A stretch of 52,698 nucleotides of DNA from Dechloromonas sp. (lineage in GTDB: Bacteria > Pseudomonadota > Gammaproteobacteria > Burkholderiales > Rhodocyclaceae). The stretch covers positions 32,972-85,669 of the forward strand of contig JAQTXC010000006.1 in the NCBI GenBank assembly GCA_028689015.1, in the 5' to 3' direction. Made by a program: the position numbers and the translations under genes. Positions within the stretch are counted from its first letter, which is position 1; every line of letters starts with the position of its first letter. This document shows positions 33,508 to 42,765 of the stretch, piece after piece. The notes beneath the pieces were generated by a model. The model ran no database searches, was not told the origin of the DNA, and saw only the letters and a program-made list of their open reading frames with translations.

Positions 33508-36500
33508 ATGCTTGATGCCTTGATCCGTTTTTCCCTGACCCAGCGCCTGCTGGTTCTGGTGCTGACCGCCCTGCTCATCGCCGGCGGCAGCTATGCCTTC
33601 CTCGGCCTGCCGATCGACGCCTTCCCCGATGTGTCGAGCACCCAGGTCAAGATCATTCTCAAGGCCCCGGGCATGACGCCGGAAGAGGTCGAAACCCGAC
33701 TGGCCGTGCCGGTCGAACAGGCATTGCTGGGCATCCCGAAACAGCGCCTGTTGCGCTCGACCTCGAAATACGCCCTGACCGACATCACCCTCGATTTCGA
33801 GGACAGCACCGATATTTACTGGGCACGCCAGCAGGTCGGCGAACGCCTGGCGGCCGCCATGGACGACCTGCCCCCCGGGGTTACGGGCGGCATGGCCCCC
33901 ATCACCACGCCGCTGGGTGAAATGTTCATGTTCACGGTCGATGGCGATGGTTCGCTGGCCGACAAGCGCGCCCTGCTCGACTGGGTCATCCGGCCGCAAT
34001 TGCGCACCGTCCCCGGGGTCGCCGAAGTCAATAGCCTGGGCGGCGAGGTGCGAACCTTCGAAGTGACGCCCGAACCGCAGAACCTGGCCGCCCGCGGCCT
34101 GGCACTCAAAGACCTGCAGGCGGTTCTCGAAGCGAATAACCGCAACGATGGCGCCGGGCGGCTGAACAGCGGCGAGGAAGCCTTGCTGGTCCGGGCCGAA
34201 GGGGCTATTCGCACGGTCGACGACGTCCGCAACATGGTTTTGCGCAGCGCGCACGGCCAGGTAACCCGGATCGGTGATGTCGCCCAGGTCAGCCTCGGCG
34301 CCCTGACCCGCTACGGCGCAGTCACACGCAACGGCCAGGGCGAGGCGGTTCAGGGCTTGGTGCTCGGTCTGCGCGGTGCCAATGCTCAGGCGGTGGTGGC
34401 CGGCATCAAGGAACGTCTCGCCGAAATCGCCCCCAGCCTGCCGCCGGGCGTCACCCTCACCCCCTTTTATGACCGCAGCAAGCTGGTCGACCGCGCGGTC
34501 GGCACGGTCGCTAAAGCCTTGTTCGAAGCCATCGTACTGGTCGTTTTGCTGCTGCTTGCCTTTCTTGGCAACCTGCGCGCCGCCATCGTCGTCGCCTTGA
34601 TGCTGCCCCTGTCGGCCTTGGCCACCTTCATCCTGATGCGGCTGAGCGGTCTGTCGGCCAACCTGATGAGCCTGGGTGGACTGGCCATCGCCATCGGCAT
34701 GCTGGTCGATGCGGCGGTGGTGGTGGTTGAAAATGTCGAAAGCCAGCTGGCCGAGGCCTCCGACAAGCTGCCCACCCTGCATCTGATCTACCGGGCAGCG
34801 CGCGAAGTGGCGGCGCCGGTCACCGCCGGCATCATCATCATCATCCTGGTCTTCCTGCCGCTGCTCACCCTGCAAGGCCTGGAGGGCAAGATGTTCGCGC
34901 CGGTGGCCCTGACCATCGTCTTTGCGCTTGCCGCCTCCTTGCTGCTGTCGCTGACCGTTGTGCCCGTCCTCGCGTCCTGGCTGATTGCCCGTGGCGTGCA
35001 TCACGAGCCCTGGCTGGTTCGCCAACTGGCCCGGATCTACGACCGCCTGCTGCACCATGCGCTCCAGCATGCCCGCCACTACCTACTCGGCGCCACCCTT
35101 GCCCTGGCCGCTGCGGCCGGCGCCTTCCTGCTGCTCGGCAAAAGCTTCATGCCGACCATGGATGAAGGCGACCTGATCATGCAGCTGGAAAAATTGCCGT
35201 CGATCAGCCTAGAACAAAGCATTGCCCTCGACAGCCGGGTCCAGCGCGCCATCCTTGAGCGCATTCCCGAGATCGACGCCATCGTCGCCCGTGCCGGTTC
35301 GGATGAGCTGGGCCTTGACCCGATGGGGCTGAACCAGACCGACACTTTCATGGTGCTCAAGCCGCGTGACACCTGGCGCGAAGCCAGCCCGGACTGGCTG
35401 GCCGACCAGTTACGCGCCGTCATGGCTGATTTTCCCGGCGTCGGCTTTTCCTTCACCCAGCCGATCGACATGCGCGTTTCTGAAATGCTGACCGGTGTGC
35501 GCGGCGACCTGGCCGTCAAGGTCTTTGGTCCCGATCTGAACACGCTGAACCGGTTGGCCACTGAAATTGAAACCACCATCAAGGCGGTACCGGGGGCAGA
35601 AGATACCTTTACGCTGCAAAATGATGGCGTCCAGTATCTGAAAATCGCCGTCGACCGCCTCGCCGCCGGGCGTTTTGGCCTCAATGTCGACGACATCCAA
35701 AATGATCTCAAGGCCCTGCTCGAAGGGCGCACCGTCGGCACCGTCATCGACGCTGGCCGCCGGGTGCCCCTGGTCCTGCGCGGCCCCGAGCGCTTGCGCA
35801 ACTCACCGGCCGACTTTGCTGCCCTCCACCTCAGCCTGCCCGATGGTGGCCAGGTGCCACTGGCCCAAGTCGCCCGGCTTGAGCAAATCGAGGGTCCGGT
35901 GAAGGTGGACCGCGAGAACGCACAGCGCTTCGTCGTCATTCAGTCCAATGTCCGCGACCGTGACCTGGTCGGCTTCGTCGAGGATGCCAAGGCCGCCGTT
36001 GCGGCAGGCGTGCCCTTGCCCAACGGCTACCGCATCGCCTGGGGCGGGCAGTTCGAAAATCAGCAGCGGGCCGCAGCCCGTCTGGCCATTGTCGTCCCGC
36101 TGGCCCTGGTGCTGATCTTCTTCCTGCTTTTTTCCACCTTCCGCTCGGTCCGCCAGGCGCTCCTGGTTTTGTCCAATATTCCCTTCGCCATGATCGGCGG
36201 CATTTTCGGTCTGTTGCTGGCCGGTGAATACCTGTCGGTCCCAGCCTCGGTCGGCTTCATTGCCTTGCTCGGCATTGCTGTCCTCAACGGCGTGGTCATG
36301 GTCACCTATTTCAATCAGTTACTGGCCCGCGGCCTGCCCCTGGACGAGGTCATCGTCGAAGGTGCCAAGCGCCGGCTGCGCCCGGTATTGATGACCGCCA
36401 GCATCGCTGCCTTCGGCCTGTTGCCAATGCTGTTCGCCAACGGTCCCGGCTCGGAAGTGCAGCGGCCACTGGCCATTGTCGTCATCGGCGGTCTGCTGAC

Positions 36501-36591
36501 CTCAACGGCGCTGACCCTGCTCTTGCTACCCATCCTCTTCCGGCGTTTCGGGGTCGATACGCCGGTGAGCTTCATGGAGAAAAAAGCATGA
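33508..36591 (+). CDS. Heavy-metal RND efflux pump (CzcA/CusA family)
   Basis: 1027 residues, 12 membrane helices and two large periplasmic loops. The N-terminus FSLTQRLLVLVLTALLIAGG and GLPIDAFPDVSSTQVKI are HME-RND signatures. The proton-relay helix reads AIGMLVDAAVVVVEN with D401 and E408, more like CusA-type (AIGxxVDAAIVxxEN) than CzcA-type (DFGxxVDGAVVxxEN) pumps, so the metal cannot be named with confidence. It exports cations from periplasm or cytoplasm using the proton gradient. It lies 24 bp after the adaptor and overlaps the next gene by 4 bp. Confidence 0.93.
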   Translation: MLDALIRFSLTQRLLVLVLTALLIAGGSYAFLGLPIDAFPDVSSTQVKIILKAPGMTPEEVETRLAVPVEQALLGIPKQRLLRSTSKYALTDITLDFEDSTDIYWARQQVGERLAAAMDDLPPGVTGGMAPITTPLGEMFMFTVDGDGSLADKRALLDWVIRPQLRTVPGVAEVNSLGGEVRTFEVTPEPQNLAARGLALKDLQAVLEANNRNDGAGRLNSGEEALLVRAEGAIRTVDDVRNMVLRSAHGQVTRIGDVAQVSLGALTRYGAVTRNGQGEAVQGLVLGLRGANAQAVVAGIKERLAEIAPSLPPGVTLTPFYDRSKLVDRAVGTVAKALFEAIVLVVLLLLAFLGNLRAAIVVALMLPLSALATFILMRLSGLSANLMSLGGLAIAIGMLVDAAVVVVENVESQLAEASDKLPTLHLIYRAAREVAAPVTAGIIIIILVFLPLLTLQGLEGKMFAPVALTIVFALAASLLLSLTVVPVLASWLIARGVHHEPWLVRQLARIYDRLLHHALQHARHYLLGATLALAAAAGAFLLLGKSFMPTMDEGDLIMQLEKLPSISLEQSIALDSRVQRAILERIPEIDAIVARAGSDELGLDPMGLNQTDTFMVLKPRDTWREASPDWLADQLRAVMADFPGVGFSFTQPIDMRVSEMLTGVRGDLAVKVFGPDLNTLNRLATEIETTIKAVPGAEDTFTLQNDGVQYLKIAVDRLAAGRFGLNVDDIQNDLKALLEGRTVGTVIDAGRRVPLVLRGPERLRNSPADFAALHLSLPDGGQVPLAQVARLEQIEGPVKVDRENAQRFVVIQSNVRDRDLVGFVEDAKAAVAAGVPLPNGYRIAWGGQFENQQRAAARLAIVVPLALVLIFFLLFSTFRSVRQALLVLSNIPFAMIGGIFGLLLAGEYLSVPASVGFIALLGIAVLNGVVMVTYFNQLLARGLPLDEVIVEGAKRRLRPVLMTASIAAFGLLPMLFANGPGSEVQRPLAIVVIGGLLTSTALTLLLLPILFRRFGVDTPVSFMEKKA

Positions 36592-36890
36592 ATGCGGTTT
36601 TGCTCACCCTACTGGTCCCACAAAACATCGCCCAGACGGTCGAAGACCTGTTGCTCGAACAACAAGCGCTGGTCAGCGGTTTTACCAGCATCGCCGCCCA
36701 TGGCCATGGCAGCAGCGTCGTGCTGCTTGAACCGGCCGAGCGCGTCGCCGGCCATGCGCCCCGCGTGCATATCCAGCTTGCCGGTAGCGAAGCCCACATG
36801 CAACAACTGCTGGCGCAACTCAAAACCGCCCTGCCGCGCGCCACAATTTTTTACTGGTTAACCCCGGTGATCGCGATGGGACATTTATGA
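36588..36890 (+). CDS. DUF3240 family protein
   Basis: 100 residues, small alpha/beta protein resembling PII-like folds (LLTLLVPQNIAQTVEDLLLEQ at the start; HIQLAGSEAHMQQLLAQLK later). DUF3240 genes sit inside HME-RND operons; a modulatory or metal-sensing role has been guessed from position. It overlaps the pump gene (ATGA 36588-36591) and the TolC-like gene (ATGA 36887-36890), so it is tightly coupled to both. Confidence 0.85.
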   Translation: MNAVLLTLLVPQNIAQTVEDLLLEQQALVSGFTSIAAHGHGSSVVLLEPAERVAGHAPRVHIQLAGSEAHMQQLLAQLKTALPRATIFYWLTPVIAMGHL

Positions 36891-38158
36891 ACGCTGCCAC
36901 CGCCCTGCTACTGGTCCTGGCCTGCCCACTGGCCTGGGCCACCCCCCCGGCCAGTGAATTGCCGGATGCCGCCATCGTCCGCCAGGTACTCACCCAGCAA
37001 CCCGGCGTCCGCGCCGCCGAATACCGTCAGACCGTCGCTCAGGCCGAGCGGGCGCGGCTGCAGGCGGGCGCCCACGAATGGACCCTCCGACTGGCTGGCC
37101 AGCAACGGCGCACTCAGCCAACCAACGGCCTGAACGAGCGCTTCAACGAATGGAATACCGCCATCGAGCGCCCCTTCCGTCTGCCGGGCAAGGCAGCGAT
37201 TGACCGGGCACTGGGCGAAACGGCAGAACAACTGGCCGAGACCGCCCACGGCGATGCGCTGCATGAAGCCAGCCGGGCCTTGTTGCAGGACTGGTTTAAC
37301 TGGCTGCGCGAAAATGCCCGCGAACAACAGTGGACCGCGCAAGTAGCCCTGCTCGACCAGCAACACCAGGCCTTGGCCCGTCGCCAGCAACTGGGTGATG
37401 CCGCCGCCATCGACCGCATCCAGGCTGCCGCCGCCCTGGGCCAGGCGCGTGCCGAATTGGCCCAGGTTCGCGGTCAACGCATTGCCGCCGGCGAAATCCT
37501 GCAACAACGCTACCCCGGCCTGCCGCTCGACCCGCCCCCCCTGAGCACCCCGCAAGCGCCCGACGGCGACCTCGGGCAGTGGATCAGCGCCATCCGCCAA
37601 CACAGTCACGAACTCGGCCTGGCCCGCCAACTGGCGCAGCGCGCCCGCCTGAATGCCGGCCGTCAGCAGCAGGACCGTCTGCCCGACCCGACCATCGGCC
37701 TGCAATACGCCCACGAACGGGCAGGTGAAGAACAGGTGATCGGCGCTTACCTCAGTTTTCCGCTACCGGGCACCGGCCGCCGCGCCATCGCCAGCGGGGC
37801 AGTGGCCGAAGCCGCCGCGGCCAGTCAGGATGAAGCCGCCGTGCAGCAAAAAATCAGCAGCGAAGCCGCCACCCTTTACCGCCACGCCACAGCCGCGGTC
37901 GACGCCTGGCAAGCGGCAAAAACCGCAGCCGAACAGATGCAGCAAGCCGCAGCGATGAGCGCACGGGCCTGGCAACTGGGTGAAGGCAGCCTGAGCGAAT
38001 CGCTGCTAGCGCGCCGACTGGCCCATGATGCACAACTGGCCGCCCTGAACCGCCAACTCGACGCCCTGGCCTTGCAGCATCGCCTGCGCCTCGACGCCCA
38101 TCAACTATGGCCCCTCGACCCGCATCAGCCAGCGGATCAGCCGGGGACTGCTGAATAA
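36887..38158 (+). CDS. TolC-family outer membrane efflux channel (CzcC-like)
   Basis: 423 residues with a signal peptide (about 1-18, ending AWA). Two OEP repeats form the alpha-barrel: long Ala/Gln/Arg-rich helices (for example LGQARAELAQVRGQRIAAGEILQ) and the strand region GLQYAHERAGEEQVIGAYLSFPLPG. It is the outer-membrane part of the tripartite metal pump. Last gene of the operon; a convergent kinase gene ends at 38204. Confidence 0.88.
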   Translation: MNAATALLLVLACPLAWATPPASELPDAAIVRQVLTQQPGVRAAEYRQTVAQAERARLQAGAHEWTLRLAGQQRRTQPTNGLNERFNEWNTAIERPFRLPGKAAIDRALGETAEQLAETAHGDALHEASRALLQDWFNWLRENAREQQWTAQVALLDQQHQALARRQQLGDAAAIDRIQAAAALGQARAELAQVRGQRIAAGEILQQRYPGLPLDPPPLSTPQAPDGDLGQWISAIRQHSHELGLARQLAQRARLNAGRQQQDRLPDPTIGLQYAHERAGEEQVIGAYLSFPLPGTGRRAIASGAVAEAAAASQDEAAVQQKISSEAATLYRHATAAVDAWQAAKTAAEQMQQAAAMSARAWQLGEGSLSESLLARRLAHDAQLAALNRQLDALALQHRLRLDAHQLWPLDPHQPADQPGTAE

Positions 38159-38203
38159 TCCGGCGGCAGATTAATTTGATGACGACTCAGTCCGCATCAG
38201 TGC

Positions 38204-40456
38204 CTAGGCCGGCGGCTGCCCATCGGCCGGCAAATACGCTGGCAAACACAGGTCGACCGTAAACCGGCTGCCCTCGCCTGGCGTACTCGCTACCGTGACG
38301 TCGCCATCCATCATCCGGGCCAGGCGTCGGGTAATCGCCAGACCCAGGCCACTCCCGCCGTAGCGACGGGTGGTCGAGCCATCGGCCTGTTCGAAGGCCT
38401 CGAAAATACGTGCCTGCTGTGCCTCGGTCATGCCGATGCCGGTATCGGCAACAAGCAGATGAACCCGCCACAGGGTCGGGCCATCGGCGCTGGCCGTCGC
38501 CACCACCGACACCTCACCCTGCTCGGTAAATTTGATGGCGTTGCCGACCAAATTGACCAACATTTGCAGCAAATGTACGACATCCCCTTGCAACATTTCG
38601 GGCAATGCTTGCTCGATTCGCAAGTTCAGCCCCTTGTTGGCGGCGGCCACACCGCAAATCGATTGCAATTTATCAAACAAGGCCTGGGTAGACAGCGGAC
38701 GAATACTCAGCGTCAACTTGCCCGATTCGATGCGGGCCAGGTCAAGCACATTGTTGAGGACATCCTGCATATGGGTCGCCGCACTCATCAATTTGCCAAG
38801 CAGTTCCCGGGCTATCGGATCATCCAGCTTGCGCTGCAGGATAGTGGCCAAGCCCATGATGCCGTGTAACGGGGTGCGAATTTCGTGCGACATATTGGTC
38901 AGAAAACTGGATTTGGCGCGTGATGCACTTTCGGCTTCGGCGGTTCTCAATTCAAGCTCGGCATTCTGGGCACTCAAGGCCTCTTCGTAAGCAAAACGCT
39001 GACTGAGATCAAGCACCGACGCCAGAACGTAGGATTGTCCGCCTACCCGAATATTGACCAGACCAATTTGCAGGGGAACGGCAGAGCCATCACGGCGACG
39101 CCCGAAAACCGGCGCCCCGCCGCCCAGGACAACGGGTTGCGTTGCAGTAAAGGTTTGCCGCAGCAAGGCATGCTGTTCGCGCTTTTCCTCGGGCAGCAGC
39201 AACTCAACCGACTGGCCCAGCAATTCGCTCTCGGTGTAGCCAAACGCCTCGCACAAGGCCCGATTGACCCGCTGCAGAATCCCTTTCCGGTCAGCCATTG
39301 CCATCCCGCACTGCAGGCTGTCGATAGCAGTTTCCAGCATTTCCCGCTGCTGCTCGGCTTCCATGTTGCGGACAAACATCAGGCGCAGATACATGCCCAG
39401 CAAGGCCGCGGCAATGATCAGGCTAGCCATGAAGGCAGTCAGTAATTGCGGCCGAGCGCCCGCACTGACCCGGGCCATGAACACCTCTTCCGGCAAGAGC
39501 AGGCGCAAATTGAGGCTGCTATCCGGCTGGAAACTACCCAGTGGAATACTGCGTTCAGCCACCAGATAGGTTTTTCCCGTCGCAGTGGCCCGAAAGCGAT
39601 GAAAGCTGTTCCCCTGAGTTAAGCGACTATCCGGCAGTGGCAAAAAATCATCTTGCCAGCGCCGTGCCGCCGCATCGCGCTCAAAGGCAAAAGCCTGGCC
39701 GGCTTGTGGATGAAGCAAGTAATCGCCGCCGGGATTGGTCAGATAGATGCTGACTGCAGGATCATTCACTTTGGCCAGTTCGCTGAGAAAACCGCCGACG
39801 TCAAAATTGATGACCACCAGGCCGTAACTTTTGCCTCGGGCATTGTCAACCGGCGTGACGGCACGCAGCGTTGGCCGTTCCGGTTGTTCGATCTGCCCCA
39901 ATTCACGGTTGAGTGTGACCGGGGACAAATAGACCGCACCGCTTGGCAAGGTCTGAGCGCGGATGACGTAATCGCGGCCACCTTTGCGCTGCAAATCCGC
40001 TTTCGGCACGACAGCAATACGGTCCGCTTGCCGCTGGACCCGAACGATTTCCCGTGCCCCGTCCTGATTGCCGATCAGCCGCACCTGAAACAGTTGATCA
40101 TCCGCCGCCAAATACGCTTGGTAAATCGCCTCCAGGCGCTCACGCCACAAATCCAGCGGAGTCGACTCCTGCGCATCCAGCCCTTTGTTGTCCAGTGCCC
40201 GGGCAATACCGGCAATCGGCGGCACACTGGCCAGAAAACCGACATCTCGCTCAAGCTTTTGCGCCCCATCGGCAAATTTGCTGGCCTTCTGCTCCAGTTC
40301 AAGCCTGATCGCCGTCTCAAATTCAGCGGCCTGGCGTGCCGCAGATTGATCCATGCTGTAGCCGTAAAAGCCATACATGAAGCCGCCAACGACAGCACAC
40401 ATCGCCAACAGCAAGCCGAGCAACCAGCGATCGCTAACGCCTTTCATCATGCTCAT
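38204..40456 (-). CDS. Sensor histidine kinase (Cache-TM-PAS-HisKA-HATPase)
   Basis: 750 residues. Membrane helices at about 11-30 and 337-356 enclose a periplasmic double-Cache sensor containing [20 protein letters not shown] and [19 protein letters not shown] is at about 372-486, HisKA has H524 in [11 protein letters not shown], and the ATPase has [21 protein letters not shown] and [12 protein letters not shown]. No receiver domain is present. The Cache domain is clearly related to that of the kinase at 49949-52672 (same GAVYxSP and IEQPxxP segments), so the two are sensor paralogues. The start lies inside the 3' end of a DUF262 fragment, overlapping by 23 bp. M1, M3 and M4 are all possible starts. 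Confidence 0.92.
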   Translation of the reverse strand: MSMMKGVSDRWLLGLLLAMCAVVGGFMYGFYGYSMDQSAARQAAEFETAIRLELEQKASKFADGAQKLERDVGFLASVPPIAGIARALDNKGLDAQESTPLDLWRERLEAIYQAYLAADDQLFQVRLIGNQDGAREIVRVQRQADRIAVVPKADLQRKGGRDYVIRAQTLPSGAVYLSPVTLNRELGQIEQPERPTLRAVTPVDNARGKSYGLVVINFDVGGFLSELAKVNDPAVSIYLTNPGGDYLLHPQAGQAFAFERDAAARRWQDDFLPLPDSRLTQGNSFHRFRATATGKTYLVAERSIPLGSFQPDSSLNLRLLLPEEVFMARVSAGARPQLLTAFMASLIIAAALLGMYLRLMFVRNMEAEQQREMLETAIDSLQCGMAMADRKGILQRVNRALCEAFGYTESELLGQSVELLLPEEKREQHALLRQTFTATQPVVLGGGAPVFGRRRDGSAVPLQIGLVNIRVGGQSYVLASVLDLSQRFAYEEALSAQNAELELRTAEAESASRAKSSFLTNMSHEIRTPLHGIMGLATILQRKLDDPIARELLGKLMSAATHMQDVLNNVLDLARIESGKLTLSIRPLSTQALFDKLQSICGVAAANKGLNLRIEQALPEMLQGDVVHLLQMLVNLVGNAIKFTEQGEVSVVATASADGPTLWRVHLLVADTGIGMTEAQQARIFEAFEQADGSTTRRYGGSGLGLAITRRLARMMDGDVTVASTPGEGSRFTVDLCLPAYLPADGQPPA

Positions 40457-40676
40457 GCCACAACCTCATTGCTTGCTTTCCTAGAGCGCGTTCAACATAG
40501 ACGATTGCCCCGATGAAATGTGCGGTGACTTTCTCAAGACGGCCAGCACGCAAAAGGTCCGTCCATAGCTGCCGACACTGCTCTTCGGTCCAGGAGTAAT
40601 TCCGCTGATAAATCGGGATGACGAACTGAGGCGATTTCTTCAGAAATTTGAGCAGATTTGCTTCAGTCGCTTTCAC
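40434..40676 (-). pseudogene. DUF262 (GmrSD-type) N-terminal fragment
   Basis: 80 codons. The segment FVIPIYQRNYSWTEEQCRQLW, followed by HFIGAIVYVE, is the catalytic N-terminus of DUF262 proteins, found in GmrSD type IV restriction enzymes and related defence genes that are usually 550-700 residues. After YVE similarity stops and the frame runs into the kinase gene start, so more than 85 percent of the gene is missing. It is a remnant of a defence gene cut by a deletion or by recombination. Confidence 0.8.
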
Positions 40677-40735
40677 ATATCCCCCTTGTGGCGTTCTTCT
40701 TGAACACTTATTCCAGATAGTACTATGGCGTTGGT

Positions 40736-41125
40736 CTATCGTCCCCAGTGGCCTTCAAAGTCGAACGAAAGTTGCCGCTGATGCCTGATGGCGAGCAGGT
40801 AAATCGCGCCGCCAATCGGTGCGTAAAGCAGCAGGTAATCCTTCAGGACGTATTCGCACAAGGCGTCGGTGTCAGGAGTCAGCGCCGACAACTTTGCGCG
40901 TAGTGCAGCCAAGGCATTGGTGGTCTCAACAGAGCGCGGCTGGCGGGCCAAAAATGGTCTGCCCATTTCGGGGAAGCGCTCAAGGTTGGGGATCACCGTT
41001 TCGAGCAGTTCATCCAGCAAGCCGTCGAAGGCCTGCGGTGCTTCCACTTCGGTCAGGAAAAGTTCGATTCCTTCGAGGTTGCGCTCAAAATTCGCGGTGA
41101 ATTTGATGACAGGTTTTTTTGCCAC
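40736..41125 (-). CDS. RelE/ParE-family toxin
   Basis: 129 residues with a ParE/RelE-like fold (IKFTANFERNLEGIELFL, 8-25; FPEMGRPFLAR, 56-66; YVLKDYLLLYAPIGGAIYLLAIRHQRQLSF near the end, given here as the family pattern of a strand-rich C-terminus with a basic loop RHQRQ). It is somewhat longer than average. It follows the Phd-like antitoxin gene by 18 bp. ParE members poison gyrase and RelE members cut mRNA; which applies is undetermined. Confidence 0.85.
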   Translation of the reverse strand: MAKKPVIKFTANFERNLEGIELFLTEVEAPQAFDGLLDELLETVIPNLERFPEMGRPFLARQPRSVETTNALAALRAKLSALTPDTDALCEYVLKDYLLLYAPIGGAIYLLAIRHQRQLSFDFEGHWGR

Positions 41126-41143
41126 AAGCAGCCCCGCCCCAAC

Positions 41144-41434
41144 TTATGCGCTGCGACGGCGCTTGATAGCCTGAATCACACTACGGGCGTCCTTCACCTT
41201 ACCGGCGGCTACATCGTCCAGCCCCTTGGAGGCCTCGTCGATCAACAGCAGGTGAATGCGCTCGCGCTCCAGCTGGTGGTAGTAGTCCAGACGGTTGGCG
41301 TCGATCAGGGCGATATAGCTCTCGCCGTTCTTGGTGATGATCTTCTCGGCACCACCCTTGACCTCTTCAGCCAGTTCGGAGAAGTTAGCTCTGGCGTGCG
41401 AGAGAGGAATAACGTCGCTTGCGGAAATACCCAT
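41144..41434 (-). CDS. Phd/YefM-family antitoxin
   Basis: 96 residues. The N-terminal Phd fold is visible in VIPLSHARANFSELAEEV and EKIITKNGESYIALID; the C-terminal helix (about 50-96) would wrap the toxin. It binds DNA upstream of its own gene and neutralises the toxin. AGGAGG precedes the ATG at 41434. The palindromes at 41445-41463 are the likely operator. Confidence 0.9.
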   Translation of the reverse strand: MGISASDVIPLSHARANFSELAEEVKGGAEKIITKNGESYIALIDANRLDYYHQLERERIHLLLIDEASKGLDDVAAGKVKDARSVIQAIKRRRSA

Positions 41435-41444
41435 GATAGCCTCC

Positions 41445-41463
41445 TGTGCCGCACAAGATGTGC
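41445..41463. promoter_or_regulatory. Likely operator of the toxin-antitoxin pair
   Basis: Two overlapping palindromes share a half: TGTGC-C-GCACA (41445-41455) and GCACA-AGA-TGTGC (41451-41463). They sit 11-29 bp upstream of the antitoxin ATG. A TATGAT -10-like hexamer on the minus strand is at 41476-41481, with no good -35. Confidence 0.45.
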
Positions 41464-41476
41464 AGTATTCTGTACA

Positions 41477-41763
41477 TCATACGCTTTGGCAATCAGAGGT
41501 AAAAGTGAATCCTGCGCGGTGCGTTGTGGTGTTTAGCCGGGAAATGACTGCATGCAACTGGCTCGCTATGTGCCGATCCAGCGCGTCGAAGACATCAAAC
41601 AGCGGGGTGTCGTCGCTGTAGCGGTTAAACCATTCTTCGCTGGAAAACGCCATCACCAAGTCCGCTTCACGCTGAAGACGGTTGATTGCGGCATCGGCCC
41701 TGCGGTTAACGCAACGGCCAGGTTACAGCCTGCTGCGCCGATGCCGATGATCTTGCATGACAC
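41477..41763 (-). pseudogene. Broken FtsZ/tubulin-like gene
   Basis: Two fragments in different frames. From a GTG at 41763 the frame reads SCKIIGIGAAGCNLAVAL, like the first nucleotide-binding loop of FtsZ (IKVIGVGGxGxNxV). Around 41700 the sense switches to another frame reading NRLQREADLVMAFSSEEW, then DDTPLFDVFDALDRHI, aligning with the FtsZ stretch VDTLIVIPNDRLL...TPLLEAFRVAD. The middle, including the tubulin signature GGGTGTG, and the C-terminus are missing; the second frame ends at 41477. It looks like an internally deleted remnant of an FtsZ-like paralogue. The identification rests on two short motifs only. Confidence 0.42.
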
Positions 41764-41809
41764 CCCAAGGGCTGCCCCCAAGTCGCCGCGGCCCCAAAAA
41801 ACCGGCGAA

Positions 41810-41864
41810 TTTAAGCCCGGCTTAAGCCACGGCTAATCTCCCCTTAAGCCAGCCTGCCTACACT
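41810..41864 (+). promoter_or_regulatory. PmrA-box array and promoter of the SHP cytochrome operon
   Basis: Four hexamers at exact 11-bp steps: TTTAAG (41810), CTTAAG (41821), GCTAAT (41832) and CTTAAG (41843), each pair separated by 5 bp. Ten bp after the last comes TACACT (41859-41864), a -10-like element, and the start codon follows at 41896. This is the direct-repeat layout bound by OmpR-type regulators of the PmrA/QseB group. The operon's own fourth gene encodes such a regulator, which suggests autoregulation. Confidence 0.78.
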
Positions 41865-41895
41865 GCCCGCCATGCACACCTCATGGAGCAGCGCA

Positions 41896-42297
41896 ATGAA
41901 AAAACTACTTGCCATCGCCAGCCTGGTCGCCCTGTCGGCCCAGGCCGCAACCCCAGCACAGATTCAAGGCAGCTATACCGCCGAGGCACAGAACAGCCAG
42001 CGCGCCTTCACCCCCTCAGCCCAGCGCGGCGCCGAGTTGTTCCGTCAAAACTTCAATCAACAGGCCGACATGCCATCGTGCACCAGTTGCCACACCAACG
42101 ACCCTCGCCAGGAAGGCAAGCATGCGGTGACGGGCAAACGCATCCGGCCGCTGGCGGTGGTCGCCAATCCCGAGCGCTTCAGCGACCCGGCCAAGGTGGA
42201 AAAATGGTTCGGCCGCAATTGCAAGGAAGTCGTCGGCCGCGCCTGCTCGGCGGGCGAGAAGGCCGATTTCGTCGCCTACATGAGCGAGGTACGCTGA
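41896..42297 (+). CDS. shp: SHP-type high-spin cytochrome c (DUF1924)
   Basis: 133 residues with a signal peptide (about 1-18, AQA). One haem site, C62-T-S-C65-H66, and a probable disulfide between C109 and C117. The motif ANPERFSDP (about 90-98) supplies the asparagine that acts as the exchangeable haem ligand in sphaeroides haem protein. SHP binds O2 and NO in the periplasm; its physiological role is not settled. A shorter start at 41896 was chosen over 41872 because it gives a standard signal peptide and has GGAGC upstream. First gene of a five-gene operon, 1 bp before the diheme cytochrome. Confidence 0.87.
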   Translation: MKKLLAIASLVALSAQAATPAQIQGSYTAEAQNSQRAFTPSAQRGAELFRQNFNQQADMPSCTSCHTNDPRQEGKHAVTGKRIRPLAVVANPERFSDPAKVEKWFGRNCKEVVGRACSAGEKADFVAYMSEVR

Positions 42298-42298
42298 G

Positions 42299-42760
42299 AT
42301 GAAACGCCTCATTGCCGCCGCCCTACTGGCTGTTTCGTTGCCCGCCCTGGCTGATCGCCTGCCACTGCCCGGCGACACGCCGGCCAGCTTCCGTAACGAA
42401 TGCGGCAGTTGCCACCTGGCCTACCCGCCCGCCCTGCTCGCAGCCAACGACTGGCAACAGTTGATGGGCCAGTTGGCGCAGCATTTTGGCAGCGATGCCG
42501 CGGTCGACCGCAAAACCCAACAGGAAATCAGCCAGTTCCTCGAACGCCACGCCGGCTCGGCCAGCCGTATCGGCAGCGCCGGTGCACCACCACGCATCAG
42601 CCAGAGCCGTCGTTTCAAGCGCCAGCACCACGAGATTCCAGCCCGTTTCTGGCGCGATCCACGCGTCAAGTCGGCCGCCAATTGCGAAGCCTGTCATGCC
42701 AAGGCGGCGAGCGGCAGTTTCAGCGAACACGACATCGCCATTCCAGAACTCCGGGAGTAA
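42299..42760 (+). CDS. dhc: Diheme cytochrome c (DHC)
   Basis: 153 residues with a signal peptide (about 1-18). Two haem motifs: CGSCH (35-39) and CEACH (129-133), with about 90 residues between them. DHC is the redox partner of SHP in the organisms where both occur, passing electrons from the membrane cytochrome b. The order shp-dhc-cytochrome b is the known arrangement. It begins 1 bp after the shp stop. Confidence 0.88.
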   Translation: MKRLIAAALLAVSLPALADRLPLPGDTPASFRNECGSCHLAYPPALLAANDWQQLMGQLAQHFGSDAAVDRKTQQEISQFLERHAGSASRIGSAGAPPRISQSRRFKRQHHEIPARFWRDPRVKSAANCEACHAKAASGSFSEHDIAIPELRE

Positions 42761-42765
42761 GGCAC

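Noticed and set aside
33220..35079. A 619-codon minus-strand frame opposite the RND adaptor and pump
   Set aside because: Shadow frame: antisense to clear HME-RND proteins, Gln/Gly/Asp-rich, no domain.
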